From Scytalidium lignicola (Eukaryota; Ascomycota; Leotiomycetes): a stretch of 64,000 nt of DNA. Shown piece by piece: positions 55,459 through 64,000 of this stretch (position 1 is its first letter; each line of letters starts with the position of its first letter). The notes under the pieces are model-generated. The model was not told the origin of the DNA, did not search any database, and was given only the letters and a program-made list of their open reading frames with translations. The DNA lies in contig NCSJ02000030.1 of assembly GCA_002812745.2 (NCBI GenBank), forward strand, positions 62,001 to 126,000, read 5' to 3'. The translations under genes and the position numbers were made by a program.

Positions 55459-56995
55459 ATGAATTTGTTTACTATCTTCAGTCTTTTTTTTCTATCTTCA
55501 ACTTTCCCTTACCTTCCCTTTAACAACAAAGAAGCCATGGGCTATACAACCTCTCTACTCCGCCACAGAGAAATCAGCAAATGAAATAGAAGGTGTCAAG
55601 GCAGCAATTGAGAAACGGGTCCTGTCAATCACCTTCCTCGAAATCAGAAATGGACAACCCTTCCCCATGAGCTCAACCAACCAAGGCATTGTGAATCGCG
55701 CCCTTGATGGTGCTATAGACTTGGCGAGAACAGCTACATCCGTTCAAGCAGATGATGCTCAATATCTCCGCTGGTTTCGAGACCCGGCAAACCATGGTAG
55801 CATTATTAGTCAGTGATTGTCCGAGTCTACACTTTCTCTTCGATAGCTAAGGATCACAAATAGATAACTATCAACGTGTGGCTGGGATACGCGACGGTAC
55901 AACGAATCTAGGGTCAGTAAATATTATCATTGTAAGTTCTTGCACCACGAAAGATTACATGGAAAGCACAACCAGTAACCATCACGAAATGTCCCACAGG
56001 CAGATAGTATACAATCGGCCATCCAAGCTGGAATACCAATCACTAATCCACCTCAGGGTGCGGAAGTGGGAGTCGCGGCAACAATCCCATCAAGAAACAC
56101 AATTGTATTGTTTCCAGATTGGCTGGAGGCACCTGATCTGTTTGCAAATACGGTACCTGCGGACCCAAATTCAGTCCAACAGATCTCTGATAATATGGCA
56201 ACTCGTGGCGGCTACCTTCTTCATGAGGTAGGTAAGCGTCCAACGTTAAGTTAGCATTTGACTGACGCTTGGTTTATTAGTTAATCCACTTCCTATCTCG
56301 TAGGCAAATGGCCGCAGTAGTCGCCCACGATGCTCAGATTCCCGGATTCAGGCCTACCAGTCTGCCGGGCTCTAGTGTGTAGTCACTTGGGTCAAAATCT
56401 TAAATCTTTGCTGCTGACACTTGAATAGACCGCAATAGATACCTGAGGAGTTCTACCCAAGTGCTTGATATGGTACCCAGAAACTGGAGGGATCCAAATT
56501 CAGATGTATGGTATTGCAGGGTGCAATGTTGGGACGCGGAGAATCGACTAACATCGTTCTAGGCCGACCAAGCAGTCTCAGACTCTCTTCCATCCGAAGC
56601 CGATGTCGCGTATGGAGCCGAATTAGCCTTGGCCCTTCCGCGATATAATAGAGGCGCAACTGCAGCGGCATTCAATGCGGACAACTATGCTGGCTTCGCC
56701 GTTGGTAAGCCATTCTCATTTCCTCCCGCTACTTAAGCTCGTTGAGCACTTACTGACATTCTTAGCTTGGATGACCCACTTTAACCCTTATGCGTCCCCG
56801 GCTCCTGAAATTCCAAACCTGGGCTCCGCGACCCAAAGGAATCCATATCCTAGCTCAGTTGCTCTAACCTTCCAAACCGTTTCTAATCAACTCCGAATTA
56901 CAAATCCTTTGACGGCAGCTGCAATAGCAATATTGGGCTCGCTTAGATTTGGGACTGGGGGGGCTGCGAAAGGAAGGCTTAGCGGCGAATTTTGA
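55459..56995 (+). CDS. Secreted HExxH metallopeptidase (HRXXH/deuterolysin-like), apparently frameshifted
   Basis: Five or six exons can be read. A signal-peptide start is MNLFTIFSLFFL (ATG 55459). The body of exon 1 runs to 55796 and shows A-L-D-G-A-I-D-L-A-R. Then come exon 2 (55864-55931), exon 3 (56000-56227), exon 4 from 56281, an exon at 56563-56704 and the last at 56766-56995. Joining exons 3 and 4 creates Y-L-L-H-E-L-I-H-F-L, an HExxH zinc motif. Downstream, V-A-Y-G-A and F-N-A-D-N-Y-A-G-F-A match the D/Y-x-Y-G and A-D-N/T-Y-A-x-F-A segments of fungal secreted zincins (M35 and HRXXH families). The signal peptide and the body are in different frames. An eight-T run at 55484-55491 with one base too many would explain it. 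Splicing between 56281 and 56563 is unresolved. Confidence 0.55.
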
Positions 56996-57538
56996 TCTAG
57001 ATATAAAACAGAAACCTTAAGATTTGAAAGCTTCATAGAATTAATAAAGAGCTAGTTTGACTTTACATACTTTCATATACAAGTTATAAGATAAGGAAGT
57101 TTACCTCCTTAATTTAATATAGTTTATATTGACTCCTAACCGTAAGCTAGCAAAGGAGTTGACCATATTATACGTGAAAGGGTACCAAAAATGAATCACC
57201 CTCAATTCCAGCCTTCAAGGTTCCTCAGCTGCAGACGCAATGGCTAAGCCACAATCTAATAATATCAGTCCTGCTCTTGCTTGCTTATAATGATTACATC
57301 TGTAGCGAGCTTGGCTACTTAAAAAGGGCGATAACCGGCAAGGGTCTGCGGATCTAGACAACCTTGCTGCGGCTCTTCAACAACGTGCTTATGCACAGTA
57401 CACTTGCTCTTTTATAAATAAAGTTGTTTCCTCCGCGATATTATCTTATGAACGGAGCTGTTATCAACAGTTTCATTTGTCGACATTTTTGCGCCGTAGT
57501 AAGACTGAGAGATTGAGTGGAAGATACAGTAGGTGAGG
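56996..57538. other. AT-rich intergenic region
   Basis: No gene recognised. Short frames only. Confidence 0.4.
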
Positions 57539-57887
57539 CAGAAAAGACCCCAATAATAAGATCAAATGTGACAGGAAATATCCCTGTTCAATCTGTATCG
57601 CACGTGGCTTGAGTTGTGAGCCTCAGATTCAATATGGTTTCAGTGCGCCACCCCCTGCACACAATGAGCCTCTGGTTGAAGAGAATAGTGTCCTAGCACG
57701 TCTTCAAAGGTTGGAGGGGATTGTCTTGGGAAACTCCAACAGCTTGCCGCCACGGGCGGAACACCAGAGGGCTAAGCATGCCAGTGGAGAATCGCAGGGC
57801 AATTTGGTTCAATTGGTTCACTCAAAATTAATAAATGAAATAGGGATTCAGGAAAACAAGCTATGGGTTGAAGTTCCTTTATTTTGA
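57539..57887 (+). pseudogene. Truncated Zn2Cys6 transcription-factor fragment
   Basis: The frame opens after a TGA at 57536-57538 and encodes I-K-C-D-R-K-Y-P-C-S-I-C-I-A-R-G-L-S-C. This is the second part of a fungal Zn2Cys6 DNA-binding domain: one Cys of the first pair group, then C-x2-C-x6-C. It is followed by a linker and a short coiled segment (VLARLQRLEGIV) typical of the dimerisation region, and ends at TGA 57885-57887. The first cysteine pair (C-x2-C) and any start codon are missing, and no middle homology region follows. It is a relic or an orphan exon. Confidence 0.6.
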
Positions 57888-58440
57888 GCAGATCCCCTTG
57901 TTTTTGCTAAGATAGATGATTGCTGCGGACCTGACTCACTATGTACAGCTTCTCGATGTGACAAGATGATCTTTCGTTTGGTGCCGACTTAGCAAATCTT
58001 AGCTAACAATGGTCAATTTCAGGAGTCCCACTCTGGACGCTGTGATGGGAGCGGCGCTACGGAAGCTCGCTGGATATTCAGGCGAGAATATATATATAAG
58101 GTATTCACAACCTGTACTACTCCTTAGCTTTCATCCTTCCTTATATCCATGAATAAAAATTGTCCTCGATAAGTGTCTTAATATAGTGATTTCGTTCCAG
58201 ACAGCCCCCACAACTCGCTCGATAAGCAGGAGGACGCTAGAGAATGTTTGTCCTCCCATCCGTCATCCAACTATTTGATAGAGATATAGTATTTGCAATA
58301 CTACCGTCTTGTAACAAGATATCCGATCTGACATATCGCTATATTAGATTTTGTTAGGCAAGAGCTAGCTTTATTGTGGTAAGTCGGATAGAGGAACTGG
58401 AAAATATTGAGCTAAAGAATTTCGTGTTAGATTTGCTGCG
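57888..58440. other. Intergenic, no gene seen
   Basis: Contains no frame I can support. 3' flank of the following minus-strand gene. Confidence 0.4.
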
Positions 58441-60399
58441 TCAAATTGCTAAAATGAAGCCGTCTTTGAGATCAAGAAGTCGATTATGGAGTTGGCACTG
58501 AGGATTTGAATGAGATGAACGAAAAAACTGACCTTGCGCAGACGGGGTTAATCTGGTATGCAATCTCATGCGTTCTGTTCCTTCTACTGCACCGTACCAG
58601 ACTTCCATCTCCTCTAATGCAACAGACTTGTTTTCACTGACAGCTAAGTCCTTGACTACACTTGAAATGTCCCCATTCTGTGAACTTTCAATCAAGTCAC
58701 TCACACCTGCCAGCCTCATTTCTTGGAAGCCCAGGCGCGAATGTACCTGGGTATTCCAAACAGCCAAAGAAATTACTATAACGATGACAACTATAGCCGG
58801 AACAAGCATAACAAGTACTCTTTCAGTCCTAAGCTGCAAAACATCTTGCCTTGATGGTACATTGACAGTGTCCGAAATCCATTGTCGAGTCATAGTCATA
58901 GCTATTGCACCTGAGCCAACTTCAATGAATTTTGTCAGATTGGCGATGGTCCAATCATTCTGACTCGTCGTATCAATGGTGGTTGTAAAAGCTTGCGGCA
59001 GTGGGTCAGTATTTGAGAACATTGGCTGGTACCCGAATACACTGACTCCGTATCCAATAACCGACACTCCTAACCATAAAGCAAGATCACCATGAGGGCC
59101 ATATGGGGACTGATGTTGCGATGGCCCACCTAACTTTTTGAGACTGGAGACAGTCTGAAACTTGGATGCTCCATTACCAGTAGAGAATTCATGGTCGACA
59201 AGCTCGATGTCCACAGTGCAAGCTATAGCCGAAATTCCATAATAACCATTCTTAATCATAGAGGGCGTTCCTACAGTCAAGAGGCCTCCTTCAATTGTAC
59301 CGTTGACTGCAGCGAAAATAAGCGTTGAAATGGTTCTGGTGGAGTTGACCCATTCGATACTGTCAATCCAAACCGTCATCTTAGGTTGCAGCCTTATTGA
59401 CACTGAATCATTGCTGTTACCATCGATCTTATCTTTGATGTGAGTTGCAACTTTCAGGTGACGATTCGACTCTTTATTGCCAGACACATCACCGATCAAC
59501 TGGAGAGAGTGACCGTCGCACTGGATACTTTTGTTCACTTTGATGGCACGGAGAGACAAATCACCCACAAGCGAAAGGTTAGCTCTATCTACGATGAAGG
59601 CTCGTTGGTCCGGCATAGGTTCGGTAGTAAGTCCACTGGCCCAGGAAGTGTAGTAACTCATGGCAGAAGCCATTGGACTAGGTAGGGGTCCAGGTGGGTT
59701 GTATTGAGTTACAGGCAAACCCAGCCCCCCTCCAACGCCGTAGGAGCTTTCGTAATTATGGGTTATGTTCTGATGTGTGTAGACAAAACCGAGGATGGTA
59801 GATCCAGTTTGGAGACTAACCGTCGAGAGAGCAATGAGTATTATGACCGTCGCCGTTTGCACATTTCGAACGCCCCATAAGCCTTGTGGAAGTGAGATTA
59901 GCGAGCCCTGAACAACAGAGAGTCGCGTGTTGATCTCCTTCAGGGTGTGAGGTTGTAGGTAAAGGGTCGGCCAGATGGCTGCTTCTCCGAATTTGTAAGC
60001 AGAGTAAGCTATGGAGGAAAGGCCAAGTCCATATATTGTATTGATGATACCCTGCACCAAACCTAAATGCGTCGAAGCCCAATTGACCGATCCATGTACA
60101 GAGCATCCTATAGCCCAACTCGGACAGGCGAATGTTTGTTCACTAAGCCACATGGTGAAGCCGAAAGTTATTATAACGCATGTGATCCCTAGAACAAAGG
60201 CAACAATGAGCATCGGGTTACGAGAAAGAAAACGCCATAAGCCGGTCGTCTGGTGCCATTTATAATGGTACTCTTCTGTTGTAACCTCTGGGGGAGGTTT
60301 AATAGGAACGCGCTTGTCCAGGTCGATCATCTGGGGGTGGTCATGGAGGGTTCCCATAACGGTCTCGCGGGTTTCGCTCGCAGGGATGGAGGTGATCAT
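58441..60399 (-). CDS. Large multi-spanning fungal membrane protein, function unknown
   Basis: A continuous frame of 652 residues. Hydrophobic segments lie near residues 65-85 (LIVAFVLGITCVIITFGFTMW), 112-130, 185-215 (TVIILIALSTVSLQTGSTILGFV), 450-470 and 555-575 (VLVMLVPAIVVIVIVISLAVW). Between the third and fourth there is a large, glycosylatable (N-x-S/T) loop of about 240 residues. That layout, a long extracellular loop followed by a C-terminal helix and an E-E-M-E-V-W-Y-G-A-V-E-G-T-E-R-M-R-L-H tail, matches an orphan family often seen in filamentous ascomycetes. The last 25 residues (after TPSAQ) may be intronic. A GTCAGT..CAG piece there is only 35 nt, below the usual minimum, so I keep the unspliced form. 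Confidence 0.7.
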   Translation of the reverse strand: MITSIPASETRETVMGTLHDHPQMIDLDKRVPIKPPPEVTTEEYHYKWHQTTGLWRFLSRNPMLIVAFVLGITCVIITFGFTMWLSEQTFACPSWAIGCSVHGSVNWASTHLGLVQGIINTIYGLGLSSIAYSAYKFGEAAIWPTLYLQPHTLKEINTRLSVVQGSLISLPQGLWGVRNVQTATVIILIALSTVSLQTGSTILGFVYTHQNITHNYESSYGVGGGLGLPVTQYNPPGPLPSPMASAMSYYTSWASGLTTEPMPDQRAFIVDRANLSLVGDLSLRAIKVNKSIQCDGHSLQLIGDVSGNKESNRHLKVATHIKDKIDGNSNDSVSIRLQPKMTVWIDSIEWVNSTRTISTLIFAAVNGTIEGGLLTVGTPSMIKNGYYGISAIACTVDIELVDHEFSTGNGASKFQTVSSLKKLGGPSQHQSPYGPHGDLALWLGVSVIGYGVSVFGYQPMFSNTDPLPQAFTTTIDTTSQNDWTIANLTKFIEVGSGAIAMTMTRQWISDTVNVPSRQDVLQLRTERVLVMLVPAIVVIVIVISLAVWNTQVHSRLGFQEMRLAGVSDLIESSQNGDISSVVKDLAVSENKSVALEEMEVWYGAVEGTERMRLHTRLTPSAQGQFFRSSHSNPQCQLHNRLLDLKDGFILAI

Positions 60400-62260
60400 A
60401 ATGAAGATTGTGTGGATTATTCTTGCGGCTACCTGAAAGCTTCTCTGCCGTTCTTAGGATGTTAGGGACGTCAGAGTCGAGAATAATTGTAGGACAAAGA
60501 AAGTTGCCTCTATATACCTATAACTAGGACTCTAGAGGTGTAGGACCATCCGTACTCCGTCCGAATACCCCCGGCACATATTTTGTCAATTTGTCAGTAT
60601 CTGTCAGCTAACCTTTTCATCTTTCTTCTACGAAGGACTGAGTGAGTAAATGCTAACGTAATCCATAGTTCCTATTTTTATAAATAAGCTTTGACATCGG
60701 CTTCACTGCCGAAAACTTAATTTCAGTTTAGCTCACAATTTTTGGGTGTCCTACCGCCGCATTACTGTATGAGGCTAGACTGCAGATCCCGGTAAGGGAA
60801 CTCCCGAGTGCTATTTATGGTTGACCGGTTGGTTGGTGTCATCCTCGATTCCAGCCTCATCGGCCGTATGCCTCGTATCAGGCATGTCGCCAATGCGTGC
60901 TGAGCTTACTTGGAGTTTCAGGCCGACGTGGGCAGCATCGGGTGGAATTAAAGATTCGCCATGATTGGTGCCAAGCTTGCCATGGCATATTTTTTGTAGG
61001 GTGCGTCGATAGTCTCGAATTACCTGCCACTCAGCGGGTCAAAAGTGGTCCGCTGCGGCCAACACGTCAATTTCTATGCTCTCACCCACCAAAGAGAGCA
61101 ATTCTTGATTCGACTACAGAGTATATATACAGTAGGATGAGCAAAATGCTACTCTAGCAAATTTAAAACAAATTATTTTACACAGTAGCATTTTAATGGA
61201 TCATTTTTTACTGAACATAGGCTAAATAAATGTAAAATATTATTTACTAATATTCTTTACAATTTGGCACTAAATCGTGTACAATATCATGTTCTATTGT
61301 AGGGATTTTAGATATGTCAAAGCTTCATACAGTGCTGTTCAAAATTTTAACTTTCCTCATGCATTGTTTTCTGCCCTACCCATTTACTACTACTACTAAC
61401 AAAATCATGGCTATACTATCCCCCCCTCCTAAATACTTCACACATTACAAGGGTAAAAACCAGGATTACTACAGGGGTTTTTACAAGAGGTTTTACAAGG
61501 GGTTAGGCCACTCCGGCCAGAGTGGTTAGCTAATTAGAGGTATAATAGGCGTCAGCTTACAATTGTTTATTTGTTTACTATTTACTATTGATAATATACT
61601 GGTTTAAAAAGTACAATAGAGTATATACAGTACAATATCTTACTAAGGAGTACTAAATCATACTTCCTACAAAGGATAACTTCAAAAATGGAATCCACAG
61701 GCTAATACTACACTAGTCAATATACTAGCCAATATACCAACCGGTACTACATTGTTTTATTCTTTACTGGCACATTCCTGATAGGTTTCCTCCTGAGCTT
61801 GAATTAAGAGATGTAAGAGAATAAGCTATTCCAACGGCCTTTGAATTACTTAGTTATTGTAGGAGGACATGCAAAAAAAAGAACTACTCAAGTGATCCAT
61901 TAGTAGAGAACGCGTTAGCTTTGCTCAAATTGGAGTTATTTGGACATTACAAAAGTTATAGAATTAAATCTTTACAGATGAAGTTTAGACTATGAGTAGA
62001 AATTATACTATAGCTTATAGTATTTTTAAAGAAGATAGTTTTGACTAGTTTACTTTTGATATAATGTCAGAAAAGTTTTAGTCGAAGCTTAGTTTAGATG
62101 TTTTATAGTTTAATTGTTAAAAAGAAAAAAGGACCTAGCAAAGTTTTAGAAGAAAAAATAGGAGAAAATGAATTTAGACCTTTATGATTGTTATATACTT
62201 TCAGAGTTTGAAGTGTTTATAGTATATCAATATCAGGTTACTCGTGTCCAGATCACATGA
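60400..62260. other. Gene-poor, increasingly AT-rich region
   Basis: 60.4-61.1 kb is ordinary intergenic DNA and the promoter of the membrane-protein gene. 61.1-62.2 kb is AT-rich with many stops and TA-rich runs, probably old transposon sequence, although I cannot identify a family. Confidence 0.4.
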
Positions 62261-62417
62261 TGTTAGGAGAAGGATAGGAGTCTGAGGTCTAGCTGCTCCT
62301 TAGCTACTGACTCTTATCTATAAAGAGGGCAGCTTCCCCTACTTTCTGACGGAGTCAGATAAATCTTTGTAATTAATAGTATACAGAAATCTTAGATCGA
62401 GTTTACACTTACCTAAC
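62261..62417. mobile_element. Possible solo LTR
   Basis: The segment starts TGTTAGG and ends CCTAAC, short inverted ends of the LTR type. It contains an internal TATAAAG and an AATAAA-like AGATAAAT some 30-40 bases later. The size (157 bp) is small and I found no target-site duplication. Confidence 0.3.
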
Positions 62418-63949
62418 GGCCACTTCACTGCTACCTATCTACTCTCTTCTAGCCCCCTGGTCTCTCTTCACTCTACGGGTTAAGCAGAATCTTGTGATTG
62501 CCAAATTTGCGGAGAATGAAAAGAACCCGTCTTATAAGTGCGCACACTTGATCCCCTACTTGGACTTGCTCATATGGTCTAAGGCAGATATTCTGCTCTC
62601 AAGTAATGAAGAACCTGGGCTTATTTGTTGCCGACCAGACAACAATGTCTCCAAATGACGAACCGGCTTGAGGATTTTTCATGATCAGAAGTTATAGACA
62701 AGCTGTTCCGATACAATTATTTTCAATAATCAGAAATTACATTATCTGCTAAATTTTCAGATTTTATCCAGGTCATCCCCAGCCATACAACGGTACCTAG
62801 ACTATCCAATTCCTGTGTCGACAGGAAATAGATCTGAGCATAAAGTCCTTAAGAACGCGTTGCCGATTGTATTGGGAGTGTGGTTATATGCACTATTGTT
62901 AGCAGCAGAAGTAGGGTTAAAAAAGCCAACTGCTAAGACCAATCAAGACCACACTCTTGATCTCAAGACATTTTCTGAGAAGCTTATATCTCCAGTGGTA
63001 ACGACAGTGTCCACACAATATCCGGATAATTTTAAGACCCAACCATGACCTTGCGACCACGATGGACCTCCAATGAAAACGTAGACCTAAGGAAATCGCT
63101 CTAAGGAATATGACCCTACTTCTAAAAAGTAAACAGTTTATGCAAAATTTATACAACCTTACTAGAATAGCACTTACTAAAAGCCATTTTAGAAGGCAGT
63201 AATTCAAAATAATTAGTAGTTGATAATATAAAGGGGTATTAAATTGATACACACAATGCGTTAAATCAATCCATTCAATCGATACCGAATATTCACGAAA
63301 TACATTTTTATGTCTTACTACTATTCTTATTACAGTTTCTTCTACGATTTATATTAGTATTTCTACTCTACTTATTATAATTTAATTATATATTCGTGAT
63401 AGTTAGGGTTCAGAATTGATTTCGTAGTATTTGATATTTTCTTAATTGATATTAAAATCAATGTTTTATTATAATAAAGCCACCATATATATAGAAGTAC
63501 GTGATTTGGCCTGCCCCTCGAGGCCCTTTAAGTTCGTTTCAACTAATGTGGACCGGTAAGTCAGTAGGTCCCTTGTCAGGTCCTTGCGCTTCTACCTTAT
63601 CAAGTAATTAAGGTTAAAGGTACAAGATTACGGCTATTACGGCAGCTGCCGCTCACTGAAGTAGCCCATGGGGGGTTGGGGCTATGCCTATCATGCAGCA
63701 AAGTTTCTGCCCAGGCTTTATCAGGCTGGTTTTAAGCTTACGAAAAACACCTTCCTTTTCCATCAAACTAATCCCTATACTCGGGTTTGTTGGCCGTATT
63801 TGCATAAATTCTAATAAACCCCATCACGACAACTTAGAGTCTGTGAAGGCTACTTGGTAAACTAGAAGTAGACACTCCTCTCACTAACCCACATCCCACT
63901 TTGTTGACCTGTCTTCCTGGACTCTCTCCAGGCCATCTATCCGGAAAAT
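62418..63949. other. AT-rich region with one possible exon
   Basis: On the plus strand a frame open from about 62690 to 63048 includes K-N-A-L-P-I-V-L-G-V-W-L-Y-A-L-L-L-A-A-E-V-G. It lacks a convincing start (an acceptor-like TTTTCAG is at 62755-62761) and has no recognised family, so I treat it as a possible orphan exon. The remainder (63.05-63.5 kb) is AT-rich. 63.5-63.95 kb is the promoter of the next gene. Confidence 0.35.
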
Positions 63950-64000
63950 ATGGCAGTTGCGGAGCAGCAGTATGATACCATTCAAGGTCCCTACGATTAC
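63950..64000 (+). CDS. 5' end of a probable SAM-dependent methyltransferase
   Basis: An ATG at 63950 opens 17 codons (MAVAEQQYDTIQGPYDY) that run off the window. Q-Y-D-x-I-Q-x-P-Y-D-Y directly after the start is the usual N-terminus of a fungal class I methyltransferase family, but the SAM-binding motifs lie outside, so the call is tentative. Confidence 0.45.
   Translation, partial: MAVAEQQYDTIQGPYDY

Noticed and set aside
58498..58532. 35-nt GTCAGT..CAG segment as a last intron of the large membrane protein gene
   Set aside because: Shorter than any other intron seen in the window and below the usual fungal minimum; kept only as a remark.
1..64000. Secondary-metabolite cluster or CRISPR-like array
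   Set aside because: No backbone synthase is present, genes are functionally unrelated, and no regular repeat-spacer array exists. The 820-1245 repeats are irregular and diverged.

Overview
The window is nuclear DNA of a filamentous ascomycete (Pezizomycotina). The evidence is many short introns (about 45-230 nt) with GT..AG ends and CTRAY-type branch sites, fungal protein families (cerato-platanin, CorA-like, GH115, Zn2Cys6), and an AT-rich transposon island whose damage is CpA-to-TpA and its reverse complement, the signature of repeat-induced point mutation (RIP). Cerato-platanin and a secreted xylan alpha-glucuronidase suggest a plant-associated or wood/litter fungus. Leotiomycetes is my guess from overall protein resemblance only. 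Single N bases, most of them beside A or T runs, suggest homopolymer-sensitive sequencing.

Layout. 1-5.6 kb: 3' end of an MFS transporter, a diverged short-repeat field, a possible tiny spliced gene, a mitochondrial-type PP2C phosphatase and a cerato-platanin gene. 5.9-14.4 kb: mobile-element territory. It holds a broken orphan ORF, a palindromic GC-rich cluster, an integrase-type DDE gene whose first 260 bp are clean and whose remainder is RIP-damaged, a RIP-destroyed LINE, a Tyr-rich tract and a Ty3/gypsy RNase H remnant. 15.3-32.99 kb, all minus strand: a glycine-rich-domain (DUF1399) protein, a PAP2/IPC-synthase-like membrane enzyme, a small DUF2945/HVA-TUDOR protein, a GH115 alpha-glucuronidase and a BuGZ/ZNF207-like zinc finger protein. 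34-49 kb: malic enzyme, an LRR-protein kinase, a CorA-like protein, two fungal-specific proteins (one with a vWA-like domain), ARP4, and a D-serine dehydratase gene carrying two adjacent in-frame stops. 49.3-60.4 kb: TAF1, a secreted Cys-rich protein, an HExxH metallopeptidase with an apparent frameshift, a truncated Zn2Cys6 gene and a large multi-spanning membrane protein. 60.4-64 kb: AT-rich, gene-poor DNA with a possible solo LTR, ending in the first codons of a probable methyltransferase.

The genes are mostly housekeeping or dispersed functions with no shared pathway, and I see no biosynthetic cluster. ARP4 and TAF1 both act in chromatin and transcription but are separate genes. Exon boundaries below were derived by hand from splice signals. 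For seven multi-exon models (PP2C, DUF1399, PAP2, GH115, BuGZ, malic enzyme, TAF1) the exon lengths sum to a whole number of codons and restore family motifs across every junction. The most unusual observations are the DD35E integrase with a clean 5' end and a RIP-damaged body, the paired Gln-to-stop changes in the D-serine dehydratase gene, a TAF1 last intron whose retention would still supply the final zinc-knuckle cysteine, and an LRR-kinase of a kind uncommon in fungi.
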